Positions 34,799-43,020 of a stretch of DNA of 43,020 bases are shown one piece after another (positions within the stretch are counted from its first letter, which is position 1; each line of letters opens with the position of its first letter). The stretch comes from Acidovorax sp. (GTDB lineage Bacteria > Pseudomonadota > Gammaproteobacteria > Burkholderiales > Burkholderiaceae_C): positions 1-43,020 of the forward strand of contig JANJSZ010000178.1 in NCBI GenBank assembly GCA_024711405.1, in the 5' to 3' direction. Below the pieces are notes generated by a model, which ran no database searches, had not been told where the DNA came from, and saw only the letters and a program-made list of their open reading frames with translations. Both the position numbers and the translations under genes were made by a program.

Positions 34799-36822
34799 CA
34801 GGTCGGGGTTGGTTGGCAGACTGGCAGGGTGAAGGTGAATACCGTACCACGCGGTGCATGGGGCTCGTACGCAAGGAAGCCGCCATGCTGCTCGACCACC
34901 GTGCGGCACAGGCTCAGGCCCAGGCCCATGCCTTCGGCACGCGTGGTAAAGAACGGCGTGAACAGCTGCTGCGCCACCTCGGGCGCGATGCCGACGCCGC
35001 CGTCGGTGACCGAGAACTCCACCCACCCGCTGTAGGCATTGGAGGGACCCCGCCGCACCCGGATGTCCAGGATGCGCGGGTGGATGGCCGGGTCGTCCAT
35101 GGCCTGCATGGCATTGCGCGCCAGGTTCAGCAACACCTGCTCGACCATGGTGCGGTCGCACAGTGTGCGCGGCAGATGGGGCTCCACCGCGGTATGCACG
35201 CGCACGCCCAGCTTGCGGGCCTGCAGGCTGATGATGGGCAGGATGGCATCGAGCAGCTCCTGGGGCAGAACGGCCTCGCGGGTCTGGTCGCGGCGGCGGA
35301 CGAAATCGTGCACGCTCTTGATCACGCGTCCGGCACGCTCGGCCTGGCGGGCAATGTGCTGCATCGCCATGCGCACATCCTGCAGGTTGCCGGGCGCGCT
35401 GGAATCGAGCAGGTTCAGCGATCCGGTGGCATAGCTGGAAATGGCCGCCAGGGGCTGGTTGAGTTCGTGGCTCAGCAGCGACGCCATCTCGCCCACGGTG
35501 GCCAGTCGCGCCGTGGCCTGCAGGCGTTCCTGCGAGGCGCGGGAGAGTTCTTCGACGCGGCGCTGTTCGCTGATGTCCAGAAACGCGCTCATCCAGCCGG
35601 TATGCAGCCCCTGGGCATTGATCAGCGGGGCCTCGATGATGAGCACCGGAAAACGCGTGCCGTCCTTGCGCATGAAGACCGATTCGAAGCCCTCGCGCGG
35701 CGGCATGCCGCCGGCAAAGCGCGTGGCCTGCCGCTGCCGGTATTCCTCGGCAAATTCGGGTGGCCAGTAAGGGGCGGACGTGCTTTGCCCGAGCAGCTCC
35801 TGCGGGCTGAACCCCACCATGGCGCAGAACGCGGGGTTGACGTACGTGATGTGCCCCTCCAGGTCACGCGCGCGCAGGCCCGTCACCAGGGAGTCTTCCA
35901 TGGCCTTGCGAAAGGCGAGCGCGTCCGCCAGGTCCCGCTCTGCACGCAGCCTGCGCCGGTTGTCCCGCACCAGCACCACCATCACGGTCACCAGCGCAAT
36001 CGACATGGCGGTGACCAGCGCGGTCAGCACGTTGGGAAAAACGCTGGGCTCGCCGTGCCAGCTGTCCATGCGCAGCACCAGCGTGGTGCCCGGCAGGTCG
36101 AGCAGCTGCTGGGCCGAGAACATGCGCGTGCCGCGCCGGGCCGCGCCCAGCACCGCCAGCCGGGTGCCATCGGCTTCGGTGAACGAGGCCTCCTGGCGGC
36201 GGGTCAGGTTGTGCCCCACCAGGTCCACCAGCATTTCTTGCAGTGCATAGGTGGCCACCAGGAAGCCGGACGCATGCCCGGCTCTGTTGAGTGGCAGGCA
36301 CAGCTCCATCATTTCCGACCCCATGCCATCGCCATGGGGCTGGAAATAACTGCCCGAATACGCCGGCGCACCCAGCCGGAGGGCATTGGTGCAGGCCAGC
36401 GCCGCATCGGTATGCGAGCCTTCGCGGTTCGCGGTCTCCCACGGCATGGGGCGGTAGGGGGTCTGGGCGTGCGCGCGCAGGCGCAGGTTGTTGTCTCGCC
36501 ACTCGATGCGCACCAGTTCGCGGCGCTGGCGCAGCAGTTCGGTCGCATTGACCTCCCAGGCCAGCAGGGCCGGATCGCCCGCCTGGAGCGCCTGCAGGCT
36601 CTGCACGTTGCGTGAGAGCGCCGCGCGGATGTCGGAACCCGCGTCTGCGGCATCCCGCTCCAGCCGGGACTGCACCTGGCTGGCCTCGTAACGCCCGGCC
36701 AGCCACACCAGCGTGATCAGCATGGACGCCACCAGGACCGCCAGCAGGGTCCAGAGCGACCACCGGCGCCAGGCGCTGCGCCAGCGCTGCCAGGGCGTGC
36801 GGGTGCGTGGCGGCAGCGTCAC
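34798..36822 (-). CDS. PAS sensor histidine kinase, DctS/FixL-like
   Basis: A 674-residue membrane kinase. TM1 lies at about residues 22-43 and TM2 at about 263-285, bounding a periplasmic sensor of roughly 220 residues (SGSYFQPHGDGMGSEMMELC) that resembles the C4-dicarboxylate sensor DctS. A PAS domain follows (about 305-420: ITYVNPAFCAMVGFSPQELL), then HisKA with LLSHELNQPLAAISSYATG (phosphoacceptor His452) and the HATPase with NLARNAMQAMDD, VTDGGVGIAPE and GMGLGLSLCRTVVEQHGG. The start is taken as GTG at 36822, which overlaps the nitrilase stop as GTGA; the frame upstream is antisense-like. No dicarboxylate transporter is beside it, so the signal is uncertain. Confidence 0.9.
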   Translation of the reverse strand: MTLPPRTRTPWQRWRSAWRRWSLWTLLAVLVASMLITLVWLAGRYEASQVQSRLERDAADAGSDIRAALSRNVQSLQALQAGDPALLAWEVNATELLRQRRELVRIEWRDNNLRLRAHAQTPYRPMPWETANREGSHTDAALACTNALRLGAPAYSGSYFQPHGDGMGSEMMELCLPLNRAGHASGFLVATYALQEMLVDLVGHNLTRRQEASFTEADGTRLAVLGAARRGTRMFSAQQLLDLPGTTLVLRMDSWHGEPSVFPNVLTALVTAMSIALVTVMVVLVRDNRRRLRAERDLADALAFRKAMEDSLVTGLRARDLEGHITYVNPAFCAMVGFSPQELLGQSTSAPYWPPEFAEEYRQRQATRFAGGMPPREGFESVFMRKDGTRFPVLIIEAPLINAQGLHTGWMSAFLDISEQRRVEELSRASQERLQATARLATVGEMASLLSHELNQPLAAISSYATGSLNLLDSSAPGNLQDVRMAMQHIARQAERAGRVIKSVHDFVRRRDQTREAVLPQELLDAILPIISLQARKLGVRVHTAVEPHLPRTLCDRTMVEQVLLNLARNAMQAMDDPAIHPRILDIRVRRGPSNAYSGWVEFSVTDGGVGIAPEVAQQLFTPFFTTRAEGMGLGLSLCRTVVEQHGGFLAYEPHAPRGTVFTFTLPVCQPTPT

Positions 36823-37634
36823 AGGACGCGGTGCTCCTGCGCGGGCAACTGCGTGCGCACCTGGCGCACGCGCCCGGTATCCAGGTCGCCCAGCACCACG
36901 CCCGGGCCTTGCGCCAGTGTGTTGACGATCTGGCCCCAGGGGTCCACCAGCATGCTGTGCCCCCAGGTCTGGCGGCCGTTTTCGTGCACTCCGCCCTGCG
37001 CGGGCGCCAGCACGTAGGCCAGGTTTTCCACCGCCCGGGCACGCAGCAGCAGTTCCCAGTGGGCCTGTCCCGTGGTGTGGGTGAAGGCGCTGGGTACCAG
37101 CAGCAGGTCGGCCCCGGCATGGGCGTACAGGCGGTACAGCTCGGGAAAGCGCAGGTCGTAGCAAACGCTCAGGCCAATGCGCCAGGTGTGGCCCGTGCGC
37201 GCTGTCAGGTCAAAGTGCACCGGTGCGGCCCCCGCCTCGATCACCCGGCTCTCGTCAAAATGCTCGCGCCCGTTGTCGAACCGAAAAAGGTGGATCTTGT
37301 CGTAGCGCGCAGCGCATTGGCCCGACGGGGCATACACCAGCGTGGTGTTGCGCACGCGCGCCGGATCACCGGTCTGCATGGGCAGGGTGCCACCCACCAC
37401 CCACATCTGCAATTCCTGTGCAGCGCGGGCAAGAAACGCCTGCACCACACCGTCACCCGGGGTTTCGCGCAACGCCAGCTTGTCGGTGTCGCGCAGACCC
37501 ATGGCACAAAAATACTCGGGCAGCACGGCCAGTTCGGCCCCTGCTGCTGCGGCCTGCTCCAGCAGGCGGCGGGCCATGGCCAGGTTGTCGCTGCGCTGCG
37601 TGCCGGAGACCATCTGCAGTGCTGCGACTTTCAT
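36819..37634 (-). CDS. nitrilase-superfamily amidohydrolase (Nit1/omega-amidase type)
   Basis: A 271-residue C-N hydrolase. The catalytic triad is visible: Glu40 (LAVLPEYF), Lys113 (RYDKIHLF) and Cys158 (LSVCYDLRFPELYRLY). The last motif is typical of the Nit1/Nit2 group that removes the amide from deaminated glutathione or 2-oxo acid amides, a metabolite-repair role; the exact substrate is inferred. Its ATG overlaps the YhdP-family stop by 4 nt (ATGA) and its stop overlaps the kinase GTG by 4 nt, so it is the middle of a coupled operon. Confidence 0.9.
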   Translation of the reverse strand: MKVAALQMVSGTQRSDNLAMARRLLEQAAAAGAELAVLPEYFCAMGLRDTDKLALRETPGDGVVQAFLARAAQELQMWVVGGTLPMQTGDPARVRNTTLVYAPSGQCAARYDKIHLFRFDNGREHFDESRVIEAGAAPVHFDLTARTGHTWRIGLSVCYDLRFPELYRLYAHAGADLLLVPSAFTHTTGQAHWELLLRARAVENLAYVLAPAQGGVHENGRQTWGHSMLVDPWGQIVNTLAQGPGVVLGDLDTGRVRQVRTQLPAQEHRVL

Positions 37635-40600
37635 GAGGGCTCTCCTGCAGACGCGGCAGGCACCTTGGGTCCTTGTGCCGCACCCGGGGGCGCGGCGGCG
37701 CTGCCAGACTCCCGGCCGCGCCGGGCAATGCGCACGATGTTCGGGTCGGTCCAGGTGCCATCGATCCGAAATTCCTGGGTGGCCGCTTCGATCAGGGGGC
37801 CGCGCAGAAACACCTGGGCGAGAAAACTGCCCAGTCCGATGACCGGGTTGATGGCCGTGGCGACCAGCGAGGCGGTCATGGCATTGATTTCAGGCACCAC
37901 CACCACATGCAGGTCCTGCGTTTCGTGGTCGATGTCGGCCCTGCCTTCCATGAGCACCGCTGCGTTGACGCCCTTCATCTGCAGGTTGTTGGTGATGGCG
38001 ACACCTTGCTCGATGCGTACGTCGCCCCGCACGAAATCGAACGCGAAACCCTCGCTGAACACGTCGCGAAAATCCAGCGTCAGGCGACGCGGCAGGGCCT
38101 GCAGGCTCAGCACGCCGAGCAGCTTGGCCAGCCCCGGATCTGCCTTGAGAAACTGGCCAGACTCCACGTTCAGGTTGATCTGCCCGGTCATGGAGCGGTA
38201 GTCCGGGCTCATGGGGGCACCGATCCACGCCACCTGCCCCTGCATGCGGCCCTTGCCGTGGCGCACCACGTTTTCCATGCCGAAACGGGCGAGCAGATCG
38301 CCGGAGTCGCGGATGTCGAGCTGGAAATCCATCACTGTGCGGCGGCGCAGCGCGCGCTCGCCACCGGCCTGCACCGCCCCCCAGTTGCCGCTGCCGGTCA
38401 AGGTGGCTTCGGTTGTCGTGATGTTGAACTTGTTCAGTCGCCACTCGCGCTGGGCCGCTTCCCCCCGGTTCTGCGCTTCGATCTCCACGCGTCCGAGTTT
38501 GCGGCCCCGTAGATCAAAATCGTCCACCACGATATCCAGCGCGGGTATCGTGCCGGGTTGCTCATCCAGCAGCGCCTCGAACTGCGTGGCGGCGCTCTGC
38601 GGCAGCTTCATGCGCGCCAGGCGGGCAAAGATGCGGCCCGCTGGGTTGTCCCGGGCGCCCGCAGGCCGGTATTCGACATAGCCATTGAGCTCATCGGCGT
38701 CGAGGTTGGCGCGCCAGGTGGAATCCGCCCGTGAGCCGCCCACCACCAGGTTGTGCAGCGTGCGCCCTTGCGCGGTGAGCGTCTGCGCACGCACGGCGAA
38801 GGTGGTGGGCAGGTAATCCGGTGCCGCGCTGCCGACGGTGGTGGCTGCCGGGATGGCAGCGTCGGCGGTGGTCGCCTGGGTCAGCACTTTTTCCCAGGCG
38901 TCCACATCCAACAGCGTTGCATGGATGTTGGCCGCCACACCGTCCGCCGGCATGGGCGCGGTTTCGCCCGCCGCCAGACCGATGCCGATGGCGCCACGCA
39001 CCACGCGCGTCTGGTGGCCCTGGTGTTCGCGCTGGTAGCTGGCCGATCCCAGTGTACCGAGGTCCAGGGTGAGCTGGTCGCGCACTGGCGGCATGGCCGC
39101 GTCTGTGGGGGCCGCGCCCGGGGATTCCCGGGCGACCTGGGTCGCAAAGCGCACCGGCAGCGTGGCGTCGGCGGCCTTGGCCAGCGGCGCGGGCAGCGCC
39201 AGCCCCAGGCCCTGCAGGGTGGTGGTGACCAGGATCTCGGGGAGGCCCCTGCGAAATGCCAGCGCCAGCGTGTAGGGCGTGCTGCCTGTGGCGCTGCGGG
39301 CCAGTTGTGAAAGCATGCCCAGCTGCCGTGCCTGCTGCAGCCCCTCGGCGGTGGCGGTGCCTTGCGCCCGCAGTTGTATGGCGGATTCCGTCGGAGCGGC
39401 ACTGGCTGGCAGCGCACGCATGCCGCCTTCCAGGCGCAGGTCGCCGCCCAGTGCGTGCGCCTGTACCCCGTTCACGGAAAAACCGGTATCGGTAAATTGC
39501 ACGGTGCCGCGTGCGCGCGACAGCGGTGGTGTTTCGGGGGTGATGTGCACGTCATTGCCTGCAAGCACCACAGCGCCTTGCACCTTCGATCGGTCGATGT
39601 CGGAGATCGGCAGGCTCAGTTGCAGCTTGAGATCGGCATGGCCTGTGCCGCTCGCCTGGTCGAGGGCGTGGCCCGTCATGCGCGCCAGTGGAGAGGTGCG
39701 CAGGATGGTCAGCAGTTCGGCCAGTGGTCCGCGGGCATCGGCGTTGACGGCGACCACGGTGTGGGACAGATCGGGAATCCGCGCTTCCACCTTGGCCAGC
39801 CGCACGCCCGGTGTACCGGCAAAACCCCCGGTGGCACCCCGCACCTGCATGGACGAACGCTCGAAAACCAGTTCGCCCGACAGTTGCGTCAGTGCGGGCC
39901 AGGGCAGTGCGTCGCGGGGTTGCAGCCGGGGTGGAACATAGGCATAGGTCACATCCTTGACGCGGGCTGCAATCCGGAAATCTCCCTGGCGGGGATCATT
40001 GAAGGGAAGATGGTTCAGGTCGCCCTTGATGCGGAACTGCACGTTGCTGGCACTGCCGGTCTGGATGGCATCGCGCACATAGTGGCGTGATTCGGCCGGG
40101 ATGGACAGGGGCAGATAGCGGTGCACGCGGGTGCCGTCGGCGCGCACCAGCGTTCCCGTGAGGTCCATCACGCCGGGAAAGCGCGAAAAGTGCGGGCCCG
40201 GGCTGGCATCGCTGGTATGCCAGTTGGCGCGCAACTCACCCTGAGCGTCCGCGTTGGCAAACCGTACATTGCTCGCCTGCACCGCCAGGCGTTGCCCCTC
40301 CACCTGCCAGCGCAGCTCTGCGCTCAACTGGTCCAGCGGCAGGACCGGTTCTTCAAACGCCCCGGGCAGGACCAGAGCGCCTGATGCGATGGCCAGGCTG
40401 GCCTTGCCGCCCGTGTGGGTCATGTCGATGTCCAGGCTGGCGCCGCGCAGGCCGGGAATGGTGCTGCCCGCCTCGCGGTCGCCAGCGGCCAGGGCCAGTC
40501 CCGTGACCTTGCCGCGCACCTGGTATTGCTGCAAGGCCTCCAGCGGACCGCGCCAGGTGGCGTGCAGTTCGTCGACCAGCCCCTGGGGGGTGTAGGTTTG

Positions 40601-41764
40601 CAGCGCAGTGTGGGCGGTGGCCCCGATGGGCAGCCGGCTGCCAATCTGGGCCAGTGCGGCAAGGTCCAGGCGGTCTGCGCGCAGCTCGCCCTGGGCGGGC
40701 GCCTTGCCTGCGGCCTCCGTGTATTGCAGGTGCAGGTTTCCTCCGGGCCACACCAGGCCATCATCGGTCTCAAACTGGAGCCCCTGCGTATGGAGCTCCA
40801 AACCCCCTTCCAGCCGTCGGGCACCCAGTCGGCCTGCGATGGATGGCAGCGCCAGCGCCTTGAGTTGCGGCCCCAGCGTGGCATGGACGTCGGTCAGCGC
40901 CAGGTCGGCCGTGCCACCCACGATCTGGCCGCGCTGTATGTCGGCCCATGCGCGCACGGCGCCCCGGCCTTGTGCCACCTCGACGCCCAGGTCGGCGTGG
41001 TGGCGCAGGCGGGACACATCCACGCGCGAAAAATCGGCAAAGAGCTGGCCGCTCCAGTGCTGCCAGTTGCCGTCGCGTACGCGCAGCAGTGGCGCGCGAA
41101 ACCGCCCGGTCAGCGTGAACCGGTCGCCCCAGGCGGCGGGCGGCGTGGCGGCAATGCGCATGTGGTGCTGCCAGCTGCTGTTGCGCAGCAGCACGTCGAC
41201 ATTTTCCAGCGCCAGCTCGGGCGCGCCGCGCTGTTCATCGGTCCAGCGCAGGGTGCCACCCCGGATGATGACTTCCCCCTGGGAAAACAGCCAGTCTGCC
41301 GCCCCGCTGCTCTCGCCCGGGGTCTCGGAGAAGCGCAGGCCCGCCACCACAATGCGGCCGTCTGGCTGCCTGCGGATGTCGAGGTCGGGCTGCTCAATGT
41401 AGAGCTGCTCGAAACCCCGGTTCAGCAGCGAGCGCGGGGATAGTGCCACCACCACGCGCGGCAGTTGCAGCGCGGCCCGCCCCTGTGCGTTCAGCAGCGC
41501 CACATCCAGCAGCTCTATCGAGGGGAGCAAACCTTCCGAGCGCGCCGCGATCGACCCGATGCGCACCGGTACCCCTAGCGCCCGCGCGGCCTGCGCCTCA
41601 AGTTGCGGGCGAAACTCACCAATACGCGGCACAATCCAGCCATGCAGTGCACCCCACGCCACGGCCAGCAGCAGCCACAAGGCCAGCAGGCAGCCCAGCG
41701 ACCATCGCGCGAACCCGGCAACGAATCGCAGCAGGCGTGTGGGGCGATTGGATGGATCGATCAT
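37631..41764 (-). CDS. YhdP family protein (AsmA-like, DUF3971)
   Basis: A 1377-residue bridge-type envelope protein. One N-terminal membrane helix (SLGCLLALWLLLAVAWGALH, about residues 22-42) anchors it in the inner membrane. The rest is a very long periplasmic beta-rich region with the AsmA/DUF3971 pattern (LGVPVRIGSIAARSEGLLPS near the start, AVAINPVIGLGSFLAQVFLR-type motif near the end). E. coli YhdP takes part in phospholipid transport to the outer membrane. The size matches the family (about 1270-1400). It is the first gene of a four-gene overlapped operon and is divergent from glnE. Confidence 0.93.
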   Translation of the reverse strand: MIDPSNRPTRLLRFVAGFARWSLGCLLALWLLLAVAWGALHGWIVPRIGEFRPQLEAQAARALGVPVRIGSIAARSEGLLPSIELLDVALLNAQGRAALQLPRVVVALSPRSLLNRGFEQLYIEQPDLDIRRQPDGRIVVAGLRFSETPGESSGAADWLFSQGEVIIRGGTLRWTDEQRGAPELALENVDVLLRNSSWQHHMRIAATPPAAWGDRFTLTGRFRAPLLRVRDGNWQHWSGQLFADFSRVDVSRLRHHADLGVEVAQGRGAVRAWADIQRGQIVGGTADLALTDVHATLGPQLKALALPSIAGRLGARRLEGGLELHTQGLQFETDDGLVWPGGNLHLQYTEAAGKAPAQGELRADRLDLAALAQIGSRLPIGATAHTALQTYTPQGLVDELHATWRGPLEALQQYQVRGKVTGLALAAGDREAGSTIPGLRGASLDIDMTHTGGKASLAIASGALVLPGAFEEPVLPLDQLSAELRWQVEGQRLAVQASNVRFANADAQGELRANWHTSDASPGPHFSRFPGVMDLTGTLVRADGTRVHRYLPLSIPAESRHYVRDAIQTGSASNVQFRIKGDLNHLPFNDPRQGDFRIAARVKDVTYAYVPPRLQPRDALPWPALTQLSGELVFERSSMQVRGATGGFAGTPGVRLAKVEARIPDLSHTVVAVNADARGPLAELLTILRTSPLARMTGHALDQASGTGHADLKLQLSLPISDIDRSKVQGAVVLAGNDVHITPETPPLSRARGTVQFTDTGFSVNGVQAHALGGDLRLEGGMRALPASAAPTESAIQLRAQGTATAEGLQQARQLGMLSQLARSATGSTPYTLALAFRRGLPEILVTTTLQGLGLALPAPLAKAADATLPVRFATQVARESPGAAPTDAAMPPVRDQLTLDLGTLGSASYQREHQGHQTRVVRGAIGIGLAAGETAPMPADGVAANIHATLLDVDAWEKVLTQATTADAAIPAATTVGSAAPDYLPTTFAVRAQTLTAQGRTLHNLVVGGSRADSTWRANLDADELNGYVEYRPAGARDNPAGRIFARLARMKLPQSAATQFEALLDEQPGTIPALDIVVDDFDLRGRKLGRVEIEAQNRGEAAQREWRLNKFNITTTEATLTGSGNWGAVQAGGERALRRRTVMDFQLDIRDSGDLLARFGMENVVRHGKGRMQGQVAWIGAPMSPDYRSMTGQINLNVESGQFLKADPGLAKLLGVLSLQALPRRLTLDFRDVFSEGFAFDFVRGDVRIEQGVAITNNLQMKGVNAAVLMEGRADIDHETQDLHVVVVPEINAMTASLVATAINPVIGLGSFLAQVFLRGPLIEAATQEFRIDGTWTDPNIVRIARRGRESGSAAAPPGAAQGPKVPAASAGEPS

Positions 41765-41866
41765 TGGTGGGTTTGAATGTGGCAGGAATTATGACCCGCG
41801 ACCGCAGGGTGGGTTCAGTGAAAACCGGTGTCCTTATGTATGCAGCGGCCCCCCGCGTGACCCCCC

Positions 41867-43020
41867 ATGTCAACTTCTTCCTCTGAGTTTTCTGACGGCA
41901 GCACGGTTGCCCCTGCCGGCCTGGCCGAATACTCCCGCTTCTTCCAGCGCCTGCACCGCCGCTATGCACAAGACCTGGCCTTGCTGCCGGCAGGGACCCC
42001 GCACAAAGGCGCCATGGCGCAGGCCTTTGCAGCGCTGCAGGCCAGGGGATGCGACACCGCCACCGCCCTGCGTGTGCTGCGCCAACTGGTCATGGAGCGG
42101 CTGATCCGGCTCGATTGCGACGCCCAGGCACCGCTGGCAGACATCACCCGGGCCGTCACCGAACTGGCCGAATTCGCGCTGGACCAGTCCTGCCTCCAGG
42201 CCCGCCGCGAACTCGACAGCCGCCATGGCGCACCGCTGGGCACCGATGGCCAGCCCGTGCCCCTGTGGGTGATCGGCATGGGCAAGCTCGGCGCGCGGGA
42301 GCTCAATGTATCCAGCGACATCGACCTGATCTATGTGTACGCGCAGGACGGCGAAACGGCCGGCAACGCCGAGGGGCGTGGCCGCATCTCCAACCATGAA
42401 TATTTCGCCCATGCGGTGAAGATCATCTACAGCCTGGTGGGCGATACCACCGAGCACGGTTTCGTCTTCCGGGTGGACCTGGCCCTGCGTCCCCATGGCA
42501 ATTCCGGCCCCGCCGCCGTGTCGCTGGCGGCGCTGGAGGACTACCTGCAGGTGCAAGGGCGCGAGTGGGAGCGTTTTGCCTGGCTCAAGAGCCGGGTGGT
42601 GGCGCCGCAGGCCTGCATCGGCAGCGCCGACGTGCTGGCGCTGCGCAGCGTGGTGCTGCCGTTCGTGTTCCGCCGCTACCTGGACTACAGCGTGTTTGAC
42701 GCCCTGCGCACCTTGCACCGGCAGATCCGCGAACATGCCTCCCGACGCAGTGCCGGACACCCCGAGCGCGCCAACGATGTGAAGCTGTCCCGCGGCGGCA
42801 TCCGCGAAATTGAATTCACCGTGCAGTTGCTGCAGGTGGTGCGCGGCGGGCAGTTTCCCGAATTGCGCCGCCGGCCCACACTGGATGCGCTACAACGCCT
42901 CGCCCAGGCCGGGCTCATGCCCCAGGAAACGGCCGATGCGCTGGCGCGATCCTATGTGTTCCTTCGCCGCGTGGAGCAACCCATCCAGTACCTGGATGAC
43001 CATCAGACCCAAGTCCTGCC
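41867..43020 (+). CDS. glnE: glutamate-ammonia-ligase adenylyltransferase, 5' part (runs off the window)
   Basis: GlnE adenylylates and deadenylylates glutamine synthetase in response to nitrogen status through PII. The window holds the first 384 codons and no stop. The start MSTSSSEFSDGSTVAPAGL has no obvious Shine-Dalgarno but begins the conserved sequence. The deadenylylating nucleotidyltransferase domain is clear: VIGMGKLGARELNVSSDIDL, with the metal-binding SSDIDL, then FRVDLALRPHGNSGP and RGGIREIEFTVQLLQVVRGG. It is divergent from the YhdP gene across about 100 bp. Confidence 0.95.
   Translation, partial: MSTSSSEFSDGSTVAPAGLAEYSRFFQRLHRRYAQDLALLPAGTPHKGAMAQAFAALQARGCDTATALRVLRQLVMERLIRLDCDAQAPLADITRAVTELAEFALDQSCLQARRELDSRHGAPLGTDGQPVPLWVIGMGKLGARELNVSSDIDLIYVYAQDGETAGNAEGRGRISNHEYFAHAVKIIYSLVGDTTEHGFVFRVDLALRPHGNSGPAAVSLAALEDYLQVQGREWERFAWLKSRVVAPQACIGSADVLALRSVVLPFVFRRYLDYSVFDALRTLHRQIREHASRRSAGHPERANDVKLSRGGIREIEFTVQLLQVVRGGQFPELRRRPTLDALQRLAQAGLMPQETADALARSYVFLRRVEQPIQYLDDHQTQVL

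Noticed and set aside
34798-37164. Kinase start at the far upstream end of the open frame (788 residues)
   Set aside because: The extra residues overlap the nitrilase gene and are Pro/Gly/Arg-rich antisense-like sequence; the GTG at 36822 overlapping the nitrilase stop is a better start.

Overview
The window is dense, GC-rich bacterial chromosome. Protein similarity and gene order (uvrA / MFS / ssb; def–fmt–azlCD–pgk–pyrF; yajC–secD–secF; glnE / YhdP / nitrilase) point to a betaproteobacterium of the Comamonadaceae, close to Acidovorax, Alicycliphilus or Diaphorobacter. That placement comes from recognition, not from a search. No tRNA, rRNA, CRISPR array, insertion sequence or phage gene was seen.

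Layout. 1–3190: a PEP-CTERM exported protein with a sigma-54-like promoter, then ssb and an MFS exporter, all on the minus strand. 3188–6247: uvrA. 6275–7585: a short 'gene graveyard' holding remnants of an AcoR-type activator, an ExaC/AcoD-type aldehyde dehydrogenase, a chemotaxis receptor and a thioesterase, ending at an intact EamA exporter. 8621–11593: a LysR regulator, a Bug/TctC binding protein and a zinc deacylase of the AstE/aspartoacylase type. 11727–17193: a minus-strand housekeeping run def–lipoprotein–fmt–azlC–azlD–pgk–pyrF, with several 4-nt overlaps. 17394–19811: a LysM protein and dprA on the plus strand. 19839–25578: the preprotein-translocase accessory operon yajC–secD–secF followed by a DUF1631 gene. 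25868–30146: a fused indolepyruvate:ferredoxin oxidoreductase interrupted by an in-frame TAG, divergent from an Lrp/AsnC regulator. 30297–34138: an MFS protein with an extra C-terminal domain, mltA, a tiny membrane protein and an OmpA-type lipoprotein. 34169–41764: a tightly overlapped operon YhdP–nitrilase–histidine kinase–response regulator. 41867–end: the 5' part of glnE.

Most worth a second look: (1) a 24-codon ORF between secD and secF with a near-perfect Shine–Dalgarno, a strong internal hairpin and AT-rich codons, ending 5 nt before secF, which is a possible leader peptide controlling SecF; (2) the deletion scar joining the 3' parts of divergent acoR and exaC; (3) the amber codon in the indolepyruvate oxidoreductase; (4) an in-frame repeat-like insertion inside fmt; (5) the sigma-54-type promoter of the PEP-CTERM gene; (6) a three-copy interspersed intergenic repeat family.
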